A stretch of 64,000 nucleotides of DNA from Allobogoriella deserti (lineage in GTDB: Bacteria; Actinomycetota; Actinomycetes; Actinomycetales; Actinomycetaceae): contig NZ_JBHUEE010000011.1 in assembly GCF_042680605.1 (NCBI RefSeq), forward strand, positions 1-64,000, read 5' to 3'. Under the pieces are notes generated by a model. It saw nothing but the letters and a program-made list of their open reading frames with translations, did no database searches and had not been told where the DNA came from. Every line of letters starts with the position of its first letter. The first letter of the stretch is position 1. A program made the position numbers and the translations under genes. Of this stretch, positions 53,678 through 62,020 are shown piece by piece.

Positions 53678-54379
53678 TCAGTCCGGCCGATCCTCGCCGG
53701 CCGGCGGGCGCTCGAACGACCGCTCGCCGTGCACCGCGAGTTCGGCGAGCACGGCCGCCGGGTCACCCGCTTCGATCACCTCGAGCAGTCGGCGGTGGCG
53801 GTCGACGTGCTCGACGAGGGTCTCGTAGTAACGCTCACGCACCACGAGGTTGCGCGACATGCACAGCAGGATCTGCTGCTGGACCGAGCGGTAGATGGCG
53901 CTGAGCCGGCCGTGCTGCGCGAGGTCGACGATCGCGGCGTGGAAGGCGTAGCCGTCCTGGACGAGCGATCCCCGATCCTCGGTGCGCGCGTCGTGCTCCA
54001 TGCGGGCGAGCGCCTCGCGGACCGGGCCGAGCAATTCCGGGTCACGCACCGGTACGCCGTGCTCGACGGCGATCCGTTCGAGTCCGGATCGCAGCGTCAT
54101 CACCTCGAAGACGTCCTGCTCGTCCATCGTGGCGACCACGGCGCCGCGACGAGGCCGGACCGTCACCAGCCCGTCCCCTTCGAGCAGTCGCAGCGCCTCG
54201 CGCAACGGGGGTCTGCTCACCCCGAGACGTTCGGTCAGCCGCTCCTCGACGAGCCGCTGCCCGGGCTCGAGATCGCCGGCCAGGATGTCCCGCCGGATGG
54301 CCTCTCGGGCGAGTGCGACCAGGCTCTGCTGGTCGATCCGCCCGCTGGGCGCCCCGGACGCGGGGGCCGGTGCCTGCAT
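53678..54379 (-). CDS. GntR family (FadR/FCD type) transcriptional regulator
   Basis: 233 residues. Winged HTH at about 15-75 (EERLTERLGVSRPPLREALR, then LLEGDGLVTVRPRRG). FCD effector domain from about 85, with likely metal ligands Asp in DGYAFHAAIVDLA and His in HVDRHRRLLEVIEAGD and the later His of ELAVHGE. FCD regulators usually bind carboxylic acids. The ATG follows GGAGG by 6 bases. It is divergent from the D-2-hydroxyacid dehydrogenase gene, and the shared motif TGTAGACAATAG fits a FadR-type operator. Confidence 0.92.
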   Translation of the reverse strand: MQAPAPASGAPSGRIDQQSLVALAREAIRRDILAGDLEPGQRLVEERLTERLGVSRPPLREALRLLEGDGLVTVRPRRGAVVATMDEQDVFEVMTLRSGLERIAVEHGVPVRDPELLGPVREALARMEHDARTEDRGSLVQDGYAFHAAIVDLAQHGRLSAIYRSVQQQILLCMSRNLVVRERYYETLVEHVDRHRRLLEVIEAGDPAAVLAELAVHGERSFERPPAGEDRPD

Positions 54380-54438
54380 GTATGTCCTCCTCGACGTCGC
54401 GCTGCGAGTGCCGGGGCACCTCGCACGTGCCAGGGTAC

Positions 54439-54472
54439 TTGTCGGTCGTCGTCTGAAGAGTGTAGACAATAG
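54439..54472 (+). promoter_or_regulatory. promoter with GntR operator, copy A
   Basis: TTGTCG (54439-54444), 18-base spacer, and TAGACA (54463-54468) inside TGTAGACAATAG (54461-54472). The motif is 76 bases before the dehydrogenase start and also in the upstream region of the gntR gene, so it could control both. Confidence 0.65.
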
Positions 54473-54547
54473 TCCGTCCGGTGTACCGGCGTCGGCGCCC
54501 GGAGGCTCCTGGCCGGCACCCGCACCTCCCAGCAGAACGGACACTCC

Positions 54548-55504
54548 ATGACCTCACGCGTGGTCGTCACCGATCACACCTTCCCGGACCTCGCCGCGGA
54601 GGAACGCCTTGCCGCCGAGCACGGCGCCTCGTTCGCCTCCCACCAGTGCGCGACCGTCGAGGAGACGGCCGAGGCCATGGACGGGGCCACTGTGGCGCTC
54701 GTGAACTTCGCCCCGGTCCCCCGTGAGGCCCTCGCCAGGCTCACCCCGGGCGCCACCGTGATCCGTTACGGGATCGGGTACGACAACGTCGACGTCGAGG
54801 CCGCCCGCGAATTGGGGGTCCAGGTCGCCAACGTGCCGGACTACGGCGTCCCCACGGTGGCCGACCATGCCGCCACCAGCATCCTCACACTCGCCCGCCG
54901 TCTGCCCCAGTATGACCGGCGCGTCCGCCGCGAGGGGTGGCTCCGTCCCGCGGAGCTGGGACCGCTTCCGAGCTTCCGCTCGATGGTCGTCGGGCTCGTC
55001 GGCCTGGGCCGGATCGCCCGTGAGGTCCATGCCCGGCTCGCACCGTTCGGTTTCACCGTGATCGCTCACGACCCGTTCGCCGATCCGGAACTCTTCGACC
55101 AGCTCGGGGTGGAATCCGTCGACCTCCTCGAGCTCGCCCGACGCGCCCACGCGATCAGCCTGCACGCCCCCAGCACGCCGCAGACCCACCATCTGGTCGA
55201 CGACCGGTTTCTCGCGCACGTGCGACCCGGAACCGTCCTTGTCAACACCGCGCGCGGCCCGCTCATCGACACCGAGGCCCTGGTGGCGGCCGTCCGGGAG
55301 GGCCGGGTCGCCGCCGCCGCGCTGGACGTCACCGACCCCGAGCCACCGCCAGCCGACTCGCCCCTGTGGTCGACGCCCGACATCCTCCTGACGCCACACG
55401 CCGCGTTCTACGACGAGGACTCGGTCCGCGCCCTGCAACGTCTCGCACGCGAGGAGGCCGGGCGAGCGCTGCGCGGTGAACCGTTGCGCTGCCGCGTGGC
55501 CTGA
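54548..55504 (+). CDS. D-2-hydroxyacid dehydrogenase, NAD-binding
   Basis: 318 residues. NAD site MVVGLVGLGRIARE (about 146-159), catalytic Arg236 (NTARGPLID), Glu265 (DVTDPEPPPAD) and His284 (TPHAAFYDE). The family interconverts 2-keto acids and D-2-hydroxy acids; the CtBP-like AAFYDEDS segment marks the C-terminal-binding-protein branch common in sugar-acid clusters. First gene after the GntR-controlled intergenic region. The ribosome site is weak. Confidence 0.88.
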   Translation: MTSRVVVTDHTFPDLAAEERLAAEHGASFASHQCATVEETAEAMDGATVALVNFAPVPREALARLTPGATVIRYGIGYDNVDVEAARELGVQVANVPDYGVPTVADHAATSILTLARRLPQYDRRVRREGWLRPAELGPLPSFRSMVVGLVGLGRIAREVHARLAPFGFTVIAHDPFADPELFDQLGVESVDLLELARRAHAISLHAPSTPQTHHLVDDRFLAHVRPGTVLVNTARGPLIDTEALVAAVREGRVAAAALDVTDPEPPPADSPLWSTPDILLTPHAAFYDEDSVRALQRLAREEAGRALRGEPLRCRVA

Positions 55505-55517
55505 GACGGCGGACGGC

Positions 55518-55550
55518 TTGCAACCGCACAGGCAATCTTGTAGACAATAG
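55518..55550 (+). promoter_or_regulatory. promoter with GntR operator, copy B
   Basis: TTGCAA (55518-55523), 17-base spacer, TAGACA (55541-55546) inside TTGTAGACAATAG (55538-55550). TTGT-AG-ACAA gives this copy the best dyad of the three. It precedes the CoA-transferase gene by about 100 bases. Confidence 0.65.
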
Positions 55551-55649
55551 ACACACCGCGATGGTGTCGACGCCGGACCGGATCCCGGACGCGCGTGGCC
55601 ACCCGATCCGTGCCCGCACTCGTCGCTGACGACGCCCAGGAGGAAGTTC

Positions 55650-56849
55650 GTGACCACACCGGCAAGCACGCACCAGGCCAAGGCTTTGGACGGGATGACC
55701 GTCCTCGACCTGACCCAGGTCATGGCCGGCCCCTATTGCACGATGGTCCTCGCGGACCTCGGCGCCGATGTGATCAAGGTGGAGAACCCGGACGCCGGTG
55801 ACCAGGCGCGCCGATCCTGGGGCCGACCGGGTGCCGGCGAGGACAGCCGGGCGTTCATGGCGCTGAACCGCAACAAGCGCAGCATCACGCTCGATCTGAA
55901 GTCCGAGTCGGGACGCGAACGCTTCCTCGAGCTGGTCCGCTCGGCCGACGTCGTGATCGAGAACTTCCGCCCGGGGGTCACGGCACGGCTCGGCATCGAC
56001 TACGCCACGCTCGCCCCGCTCAACCGCGGCCTCATCTACGCCAGCATCTCCGGCTTCGGCCAGGACGGGCCCTATTCCACCCGCCCCGGGTACGACCTCA
56101 TCGCGCAGGCGATGGCCGGCGTCATGTCGATCACCGGCGAGCCCGGCGGCCGCCCGGTCAAGTGCGGTCTTCCGGTCGGCGACCTCGGCGCCGGGCTGTT
56201 CACCACGATCGGCGTGCTGTCCGCCTGGGCCTGGCGCCAGCGGACCGGCGAGGGACAGTACGTCGAGACCTCCCTGTTCGAATCGGCGCTCGCCCTGTCC
56301 GTCTGGGAGTCGGTCGAGTACTGGTCGACCGGTCGGGTACCGGAGCCCCTCGGCTCGGCGAACCGGATGTCCGCCCCGTACCAGGCCCTGGCCACGCGCG
56401 ACGGCTACATCACGGTCGGCGCCAACAACCAGCGGCTGTGGGAACGGCTGTGCCGGGCCCTCGGCGACGAGGCGTTGGCCGCCGACCCACGGTTTGCCTC
56501 GAACATGGACCGGATGACGAACCTGCCCGAGCTCGTCACGATCCTCGAGCGACACCTGGCCGCGAAGGACACCCACGAATGGGTCGACATCCTGCTCGAG
56601 GCGGGGGTACCGGCCGGACCGATCCAGAACTATCGCGAGATCCTCGACGAGGACCCGCACGTCAAGGCTCGCGGGATGGTCTCGACGTTCACCCACCCCA
56701 CCGACGGTGAGGTGCCGGTCCTCAGCTCCCCCATCCGGCTGAGCCAAACCCCGGCCGCCATCTACCGGCACGCTCCGCTGCTCGGCGAGCACAACGACGG
56801 CGTGCTCGGGGCGATCTCCTCCGCGGCCCCGGCACGGAGCACCGAATGA
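55650..56849 (+). CDS. CaiB/BaiF (class III) CoA-transferase
   Basis: 399 residues. DLTQVMAGPYCTMVLADLGA and VIKVENPDAGD open the fold; the catalytic Asp is residue 178 in GLPVGDLGAGL. The GTG start follows AGGAGG. It moves CoA from one acid thioester to another. The start of a six-gene operon to pdxA-like; followed without a gap by crotonase-like and CaiE-like genes, an order like that of the carnitine operon but with different other genes. Confidence 0.92.
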   Translation: MTTPASTHQAKALDGMTVLDLTQVMAGPYCTMVLADLGADVIKVENPDAGDQARRSWGRPGAGEDSRAFMALNRNKRSITLDLKSESGRERFLELVRSADVVIENFRPGVTARLGIDYATLAPLNRGLIYASISGFGQDGPYSTRPGYDLIAQAMAGVMSITGEPGGRPVKCGLPVGDLGAGLFTTIGVLSAWAWRQRTGEGQYVETSLFESALALSVWESVEYWSTGRVPEPLGSANRMSAPYQALATRDGYITVGANNQRLWERLCRALGDEALAADPRFASNMDRMTNLPELVTILERHLAAKDTHEWVDILLEAGVPAGPIQNYREILDEDPHVKARGMVSTFTHPTDGEVPVLSSPIRLSQTPAAIYRHAPLLGEHNDGVLGAISSAAPARSTE

Positions 56850-57625
56850 GCCCGGACACCGGCGAGGTCCACCTCACCGACGACGGTGACGTCTGGTGGC
56901 TCGAGCTCAGCAACCCCGGACGGCACAACGCCCTGACATGGCGGATGTACGACCGGCTCGAGGAGATCTGTGCCGCCACGCACGCCGCGCCCGGCCTGCG
57001 GGTTCTCGTCGTGCGCGGCGGCGGCGGATCGTTCGCCGCCGGTACCGACATCGCCCAGTTCACCGAGTTCACGGGGGCGGACGGCCTCGCGTACGAGCGG
57101 CGCATGGACGAGGTGCTGCGATCCCTCCTCGCGGTCCGGGTCCCGGTCGTCGGAGTCGTCGAAGGCCCGGCGGTCGGTGCGGGACTGGCCATCGCGGCCT
57201 GCTGCGACGTCCTCCTCGCGAGTGAGGACGCCCGCTTCGGCGTCCCGGTCGCCCGCACCCTGGGCAACATGGTCGCCACCGTGGCCATGCACCGGCTACG
57301 CATCCGCCTCGGCGCCGCCCGCACGACGGCGATGTTCCTCACCGCGCGGCTGCTCCGTGCTGCGGACGCCGCCACGGCCGGATTCGTCCATACGGTGTGC
57401 GCCCCGGAGGATCTCGAGCACTCCGTCGGCGCCCTCGTCGAACGGCTACGCTCCAACGCCCCGCTCACCCTGGCCGCCGCGAAGGAGATCGAGCGCCGCC
57501 TGGACGGGCTGGACACGCTGCCCGCCCACGAGGACGTCCTGGCACGCTGCTACGGCAGCGACGATTTTCAGGAGGGCGTGGCAGCCTTCCTGGATCGACG
57601 GATCCCCGAATGGAAAGGCCGATGA
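56846..57625 (+). CDS. enoyl-CoA hydratase/isomerase (crotonase) family protein
   Basis: 259 residues, overlapping the transferase gene (ATGA). Oxyanion-hole segments are RHNALTWRMYDRL, FAAGTDIAQFTEF and VEGPAVGAGLAIAACCDVL. The usual catalytic Glu positions of hydratases are not clearly kept (the region reads RFGVPVARTLGN), so isomerase, lyase or other crotonase chemistry is possible. It would act on the CoA ester made by the preceding enzyme. Confidence 0.85.
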   Translation: MSPDTGEVHLTDDGDVWWLELSNPGRHNALTWRMYDRLEEICAATHAAPGLRVLVVRGGGGSFAAGTDIAQFTEFTGADGLAYERRMDEVLRSLLAVRVPVVGVVEGPAVGAGLAIAACCDVLLASEDARFGVPVARTLGNMVATVAMHRLRIRLGAARTTAMFLTARLLRAADAATAGFVHTVCAPEDLEHSVGALVERLRSNAPLTLAAAKEIERRLDGLDTLPAHEDVLARCYGSDDFQEGVAAFLDRRIPEWKGR

Positions 57626-58146
57626 TGCCCGCCATCGACTTCGACGGACGCACACCACAGATCCACGCCGAGGCCTGGGTCGCCCCGGACGCCACCGTCA
57701 TCGGAGCGGTCGAGCTCGGCCCCGACGCGAGCGTCTTCTACACCAGCGTCCTCCGCGCCGACATCGAAACCATCCGGATCGGCGCGCGCAGCAACATCCA
57801 GGACGGCTGCGTCGTCCACGCCGACCCGGGTGTTCCGGTCTCCGTGGGAGCCGGCGTCTCCGTCGGGCACCGCGCCGTGCTGCACGGCTGCACGGTCGAA
57901 GACGACTGCCTGATCGGCATGGGCGCCGTGGTGCTCAACGGTGCCCGCATCGGGGCCGGCAGTCTGATCGCGGCCGGTGCCGTCGTCCCGGAGGGCACCG
58001 ACGTCCCACCCGGGTCCCTGGTGGCGGGCGTCCCGGCGCGCGTACGGCGCGAGCTCGACGACGCCCAACGAGAGAGCCTGCGCGAGAACGCGCGGACCTA
58101 CGTCGACCTCGCCCGGCGGCACCGGGAACGGCACGAGACCGACTGA
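57622..58146 (+). CDS. gamma-carbonic anhydrase-like hexapeptide-repeat protein (CaiE-like)
   Basis: 174 residues from an ATG overlapping the crotonase stop; an ATG one codon later is equally good. Left-handed beta-helix repeats (VAPDATVIGAVELGPDASVF, GARIGAGSLIAAGAVVPEG) and the three zinc His residues of gamma-class carbonic anhydrases are present: His66, His83, His88. CaiE/PaaY relatives sit in CoA-ester pathways, where PaaY was reported to be a thioesterase. That role, rather than carbonic anhydrase, would suit this operon. Confidence 0.85.
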   Translation: MMPAIDFDGRTPQIHAEAWVAPDATVIGAVELGPDASVFYTSVLRADIETIRIGARSNIQDGCVVHADPGVPVSVGAGVSVGHRAVLHGCTVEDDCLIGMGAVVLNGARIGAGSLIAAGAVVPEGTDVPPGSLVAGVPARVRRELDDAQRESLRENARTYVDLARRHRERHETD

Positions 58147-58206
58147 CCATCTGGCGCACCCCTGCGCCCCCGTGACCTTCTCCCTGCCCCGTCGAAAGGT
58201 GCGCGC

Positions 58207-59079
58207 ATGATCAGCCCCTCGGAGACCACCGTCGGCTTCGCCGGCCTCGGCAACCTCGGTGCTCCCATGGCACGCCGGCTTCTCGACGTCGGATGGCGCG
58301 TCACCGTCCACGACGTCACCGAGCACAAGACACAGCCCTTCGCACAGGCGGGCGCCACGGTGGCGGGCTCGGTCGCGGACGTCCTGGCGTGCGACGTCCT
58401 CGTCCTCGCCGTGCCGGATGACCACGCCGTCGAGTCGCTGCTGCTCGGCGCCGACGGTTATTACGCGGGCGACGGCTCAGGGCGCCTCGTCATCGTGCAC
58501 AGCACGATTCTGCCGGCGACCGCGCAGCGGCTGGCCGACGTGGCGGCCGACCACGGCGTCGACCTCATCGACGCCCCGGTCAGTGGCGGCGCCGACCGAG
58601 CGGCGGACGGTGACCTGACCCTGTTCCTCGGCGCCGAGCCGGACACCGCCGCCCGTGCCGATCGGCTCCTCGGTTCCGTCGCCAGCACGGTCGAACACGT
58701 CGGCCCACCCGGTGCTGGTGCGGCGGTGAAGCTCGCGAACCAGCTCATGCTGTTCGCAACACTGGCCGGAGCGCACGAGGCCCTCGCCATGGCCGGCGGC
58801 TACGGCGTCGACGAGGGCGCCGTGCTGCGCGCCGTCGGCACGAGCACCGGGGCCTCCTGGGTCACCGACCACTGGGGCTTCTTCGATCGCACGGCACAGG
58901 CCTACACGGCGGCCGGCACTCCCGTGACCGATCGCCCGTGGAGCAAGGACCTCCTGGAGATCCTGGCCGCAGCGCGCGCAGTCGGCGTCGAGGTACCCGT
59001 CGCGGCCGTGACCTCCCAGACCCTGGCCCCCGCCGTCGAGCAGCACGCCCACGACACCGCGAGACCGGAGCAGTCATGA
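58207..59079 (+). CDS. beta-hydroxyacid dehydrogenase (3-hydroxyisobutyrate dehydrogenase family; LtnD-like)
   Basis: 290 residues. Rossmann motif VGFAGLGNLGAPMARRLLD, substrate loop DAPVSGGADRA (122-132) and catalytic Lys175 (GAAVKLANQLM). The family includes L-threonate 2-dehydrogenase and related enzymes that feed tetronate pathways, as well as glyoxylate and tartronate semialdehyde reductases. It is preceded by CGTCGAAAGGTG. The neighbouring PdxA2-like gene makes a tetronate-like substrate plausible, but not shown. Confidence 0.87.
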   Translation: MISPSETTVGFAGLGNLGAPMARRLLDVGWRVTVHDVTEHKTQPFAQAGATVAGSVADVLACDVLVLAVPDDHAVESLLLGADGYYAGDGSGRLVIVHSTILPATAQRLADVAADHGVDLIDAPVSGGADRAADGDLTLFLGAEPDTAARADRLLGSVASTVEHVGPPGAGAAVKLANQLMLFATLAGAHEALAMAGGYGVDEGAVLRAVGTSTGASWVTDHWGFFDRTAQAYTAAGTPVTDRPWSKDLLEILAAARAVGVEVPVAAVTSQTLAPAVEQHAHDTARPEQS

Positions 59080-59960
59080 TCATCGACGCGCATCACCATT
59101 ACTGGCACACCGCCGCGCAGGAACAACCGTGGCGCGACCCCGCCCACGAGGCCCTGGCGCGGGACTACCTCCCCGGCGACCTCGCACCCCAGCTCGCCGA
59201 GGCCGGCGTGGAGCGCACCGTGCTCGTCCAGTCCGTCGACACGCCGGAGGAGAACGACCGGCTCCACCGGTTCGCCGACGAGGCCGGCACGGTCGCCGGT
59301 GTGGTCGGCTACCTCCCGCTGCACGACGCCGACGGCTCCCGTGCCGAACTCGACCGGGCGGCGACCGAGCGCTGGTGCGGCGTCCGGTGTCTCATCGGGC
59401 GCGACCCGATCCCCTGGCTGACCGAGGCACCGAGCCGCTCGCTCTTCGCCGCGCTCGCCGACCGCGGCCTGGCCTGGGACGTGGTCCCGGTCACGGACGA
59501 GCAGACCGACTCGGTGCTCGAGCTGGCCGACGCCGTCCCCGAGCTGCGCATCGTGGTCGACCACCTGGCCCGGCCGCCGCTCGACGGCTCCGATCGGAAC
59601 GCCTGGGAACGCCGCATCGAGGCCCTGGCGGGCCGCCCGAACGTGGCCATGAAGGTCTCCGTCGGGATCGACGTGCTCAGCCGCTGGGAGCGGTGGGAGC
59701 CAGAGGCGCTGCATCCTTACGTGCGCCACGCCGTCGAGACCTTCGGTCCGCAGCGACTCCTCCTGGCCAGCAACTGGCCGGTGGTCGAACTTGCCACGGA
59801 CTACCGCCACGCCGTGACCGATCTGCGTGCCGTGCTCGCCGCCCACCTGGGACCGGCCGAGCTCTCCGACATCTGCGGTCGCAGCGCGGCGGACTGGTAC
59901 GGCCTGCGCACCTCCGACACCGCCGACGCCGCGGCCGCCGGACCGGCGGACCGACCATGA
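59076..59960 (+). CDS. amidohydrolase family protein, sugar-lactonase type
   Basis: 294 residues; start overlaps the preceding stop (ATGA). The TIM-barrel metal motif is MIIDAHHHYW (His6 and His8), and VDHLARPPLDG and LLASNWPVVEL are the typical later strands. It belongs to the PF04909 group that includes L-fucono- and L-rhamnono-lactonases and 2-pyrone-4,6-dicarboxylate hydrolase. Opening of an aldonolactone made by oxidation of the imported sugar is the likely job. Confidence 0.85.
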   Translation: MIIDAHHHYWHTAAQEQPWRDPAHEALARDYLPGDLAPQLAEAGVERTVLVQSVDTPEENDRLHRFADEAGTVAGVVGYLPLHDADGSRAELDRAATERWCGVRCLIGRDPIPWLTEAPSRSLFAALADRGLAWDVVPVTDEQTDSVLELADAVPELRIVVDHLARPPLDGSDRNAWERRIEALAGRPNVAMKVSVGIDVLSRWERWEPEALHPYVRHAVETFGPQRLLLASNWPVVELATDYRHAVTDLRAVLAAHLGPAELSDICGRSAADWYGLRTSDTADAAAAGPADRP

Positions 59961-60973
59961 CCGCCGGTACCGGACGGCGCGTGCGCATCGCCGTCACCCT
60001 CGGGGACGTCTCGGGGATCGGGCCGGAGGTCGTGGTCAAGCTGCTCGCACAGGACGCGGTCCGGCGCCGAGCCGACATCGAGGTGCTCGCCCGCGAGGAC
60101 GAGATCGCCCGCGCGGCCGACGAGGCGGGCGTCAGCGTCCCGGTCGCACCGACGCCGTCGCCGGACGCCGTAGCCACCATGGCGCCGCACGTCGCGGGAC
60201 CCGTCGAGCGTGGCACGATCTCGCAGGCCGCCGGCGAGCGAGCACTGAGCGACCTGAGCCACGCCCTGACGAGGTACCGCGACGGGGCGGTCGACGGCAT
60301 CCTCTACGCACCGCTGAACAAGAGCGCACTGGCGCTGGCGGGCATGAACGAGAAGGACGAGCTCCGGTGGTTCGCCCGGCAGCTCGGGTTCGACGGCGTC
60401 ACCTCGGAACTCAACGTCGTCCCCGGGCTGACCACGGCACGCGTCACCTCCCACATCGCCCTGCGCGACGTGCCCGCCCGTGTCACGCCGACCGGGGTCC
60501 TCGACGCCTGCGAGCTGCTCGATCAGGCGTTGCGTGCCCAGGGAATCGACCACCCCCGGCTGGCCGTGTGCGCGTTGAACCCGCACGCCGGCGAGAACGG
60601 CGCGTTCGGCACCGAGGAACGGGACGTGATCGCCCCCGGCGTCGCACTCGCCCGCGAACGTGGCCTGCGCGCCGACGGCCCCCATCCGGCGGACACGCTG
60701 TTCCTGCGCGCCTTCGGCGGTGAGTTCGACGGTGTTGTGACGATGTACCACGACCAGGGCCAGATCGCCCTCAAGCTGCGCGGCTTCGACGAGGGCGTCA
60801 CGGTCCAGGGCGGGCTGCCCGTCCCGATCGCCACGCCCGCGCACGGCACTGCCCACGAGATCGTCGGGCAGGGCGTGGCCCGGCCCGGCCCGATCGAGCG
60901 AGCGTTCGAGGTGGTCGCCTCGCTCGCCGAGCACGCACGGCCCGCCGTTCCAGCGCCGAAAGCGGAAACCTGA
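59957..60973 (+). CDS. PdxA family 4-phosphate dehydrogenase (PdxA2-like)
   Basis: 338 residues, start overlapping the previous stop. GDVSGIGPEVVVKLL begins the fold, with NPHAGENGAFGTEE and TMYHDQGQIALKL in the middle and PATPAHGTAHEIVG-like IATPAHGTAHEIVGQG near the end; the metal His residues are intact. True PdxA makes a vitamin B6 precursor, but PdxA2 paralogues in catabolic clusters oxidise D-threonate or D-erythronate 4-phosphate. No dedicated kinase is in this operon; the DUF1537 kinase at 38413-39654 could supply the phosphoester. The stop lies inside a hairpin. Confidence 0.88.
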   Translation: MTAGTGRRVRIAVTLGDVSGIGPEVVVKLLAQDAVRRRADIEVLAREDEIARAADEAGVSVPVAPTPSPDAVATMAPHVAGPVERGTISQAAGERALSDLSHALTRYRDGAVDGILYAPLNKSALALAGMNEKDELRWFARQLGFDGVTSELNVVPGLTTARVTSHIALRDVPARVTPTGVLDACELLDQALRAQGIDHPRLAVCALNPHAGENGAFGTEERDVIAPGVALARERGLRADGPHPADTLFLRAFGGEFDGVVTMYHDQGQIALKLRGFDEGVTVQGGLPVPIATPAHGTAHEIVGQGVARPGPIERAFEVVASLAEHARPAVPAPKAET

Positions 60974-61027
60974 GTCAACAGCGGACGTTCAAACATCCGC
61001 TCAAGGCACAGGTTTCCGCTTTCGGCG
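60954..61027. terminator. long hairpin overlapping the end of the pdxA2-like gene
   Basis: Perfect 19-bp arms CGCCGAAAGCGGAAACCTG (60954-60972) and CAGGTTTCCGCTTTCGGCG (61009-61027) enclose 36 bases holding a second stem, AGCGGA (60980-60985) with TCCGCT (60996-61001). The left arm includes the last codons of the pdxA2-like gene. Probable terminator, separating this operon from the rraA-like unit; a dispersed repeat is an alternative. Confidence 0.65.
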
Positions 61028-61075
61028 GGGGCACGGCAGGTCCGGTCCGGCATGCGGGAACCACCGCTGCAGGGG

Positions 61076-61109
61076 TTGCCCCACCACGCACGTCTACTGT
61101 AGACAATAG
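61076..61109 (+). promoter_or_regulatory. promoter with GntR operator, copy C
   Basis: TTGCCC (61076-61081), 18-base spacer, TAGACA (61100-61105) inside TGTAGACAATAG (61098-61109). It lies 32 bases before the RraA-family start codon. Confidence 0.65.
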
Positions 61110-61140
61110 GCACCGATTGCTCAGCGCAGAGAGGAACACG

Positions 61141-61896
61141 ATGACGTCGCCGACGACGACCCTCGAGAAGGCCGACCCGAACGACCTGAACAGCCTGTAC
61201 AAGTACCTGCGGGTCTGCGACGTGGCGGACGCCCTCGACGGGATCGGCTACTTCAACCTCACCCTGATGTCGCCCGAGGTGCGGCCGCTCTGGGAGGGCA
61301 TGAAGTTCTGGGGTCACGCCGCCACCATGCGGTGCGTCCCCGCCAACAAGCCGATGTGGAAGCTCGACACCACCGAGGACATCGTCGATGCGCACCGCAT
61401 CTGGTTCGAGCGCCACGGCCACCGCAAGCTGCCCGATGATCTCGCACCCGGCCACGTCATCGTGATGGACTCCGGAGGCGGACCCGAGGTCGGATTCTGG
61501 GGTTCGGAGAACACCATGGCCGCCGTGGGGGCCGGCGCCGTCGGCATCGTCAGCGACGGCAACTGCCGCGACACCGGCGAGGTCATCCTCCAGCGCACCC
61601 CCGTGGCCGTGCGCGAGCGTGGGCGCACGATCATCCCCGGGCGCATCGAGGTGGTCGAGGTCCAGGGGACGATCTCCTGCGGCGGCGTCCAGGTCCGTCC
61701 GGGTGACATGGTCGGCTGCGACGACGACGGCGTGATCGTCGTCCCCGCGGAGGTCGCGCACGAGGTGGCCACGCACGCCCGCGCGATCCTGCTCGCCGAC
61801 ATGTACAAGCGTCGCAAGCACTACGACGCCCTCGGCATGCAGCCCGACAGCACCGTCGACGTCGACGCCGTGCTCGCCTACTACGACGGCATCTGA
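61141..61896 (+). CDS. RraA family protein (aldolase/decarboxylase type)
   Basis: 251 residues, longer than RraA proper. Core motifs are LRVCDVADALDGIGY, AAVGAGAVGIVSDGNCRD (metal-binding region with Asp) and IEVVEVQGTISCGGVQVRPG. The ATG follows AGAGAGGA. Catabolic relatives are 4-hydroxy-4-methyl-2-oxoglutarate aldolases and oxaloacetate decarboxylases. The long N-terminal part (LTLMSPEVRPLWEGMKFWGH) is typical of versions found in sugar-acid clusters. Cleavage of a 2-keto acid intermediate is likely. Confidence 0.87.
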   Translation: MTSPTTTLEKADPNDLNSLYKYLRVCDVADALDGIGYFNLTLMSPEVRPLWEGMKFWGHAATMRCVPANKPMWKLDTTEDIVDAHRIWFERHGHRKLPDDLAPGHVIVMDSGGGPEVGFWGSENTMAAVGAGAVGIVSDGNCRDTGEVILQRTPVAVRERGRTIIPGRIEVVEVQGTISCGGVQVRPGDMVGCDDDGVIVVPAEVAHEVATHARAILLADMYKRRKHYDALGMQPDSTVDVDAVLAYYDGI

Positions 61897-61903
61897 TCCC
61901 GAC

Positions 61904-61939
61904 GGGCCCCGCGGCCGCCCGAGTGCCGCCGCGGGGCCC
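61904..61939. terminator. hairpin between rraA-like gene and the ABC importer
   Basis: 12-bp arms GGGCCCCGCGGC (61904-61915) and GCCGCGGGGCCC (61928-61939). It lies 7 bases after the stop and may reduce read-through into the importer genes. Confidence 0.6.
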
Positions 61940-62020
61940 GGCCCGCTTCTGTCCCCGACCGCGTCCCCGCGGTCTGCTGGTGCTCACGCGCACCGACGCG
62001 CACTCGAAGGAGGAGGACCG

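Noticed and set aside
59957..60973. Vitamin B6 biosynthetic pdxA
   Set aside because: The catabolic neighbourhood and operon coupling favour the PdxA2 paralogue; no other B6 synthesis gene is present.
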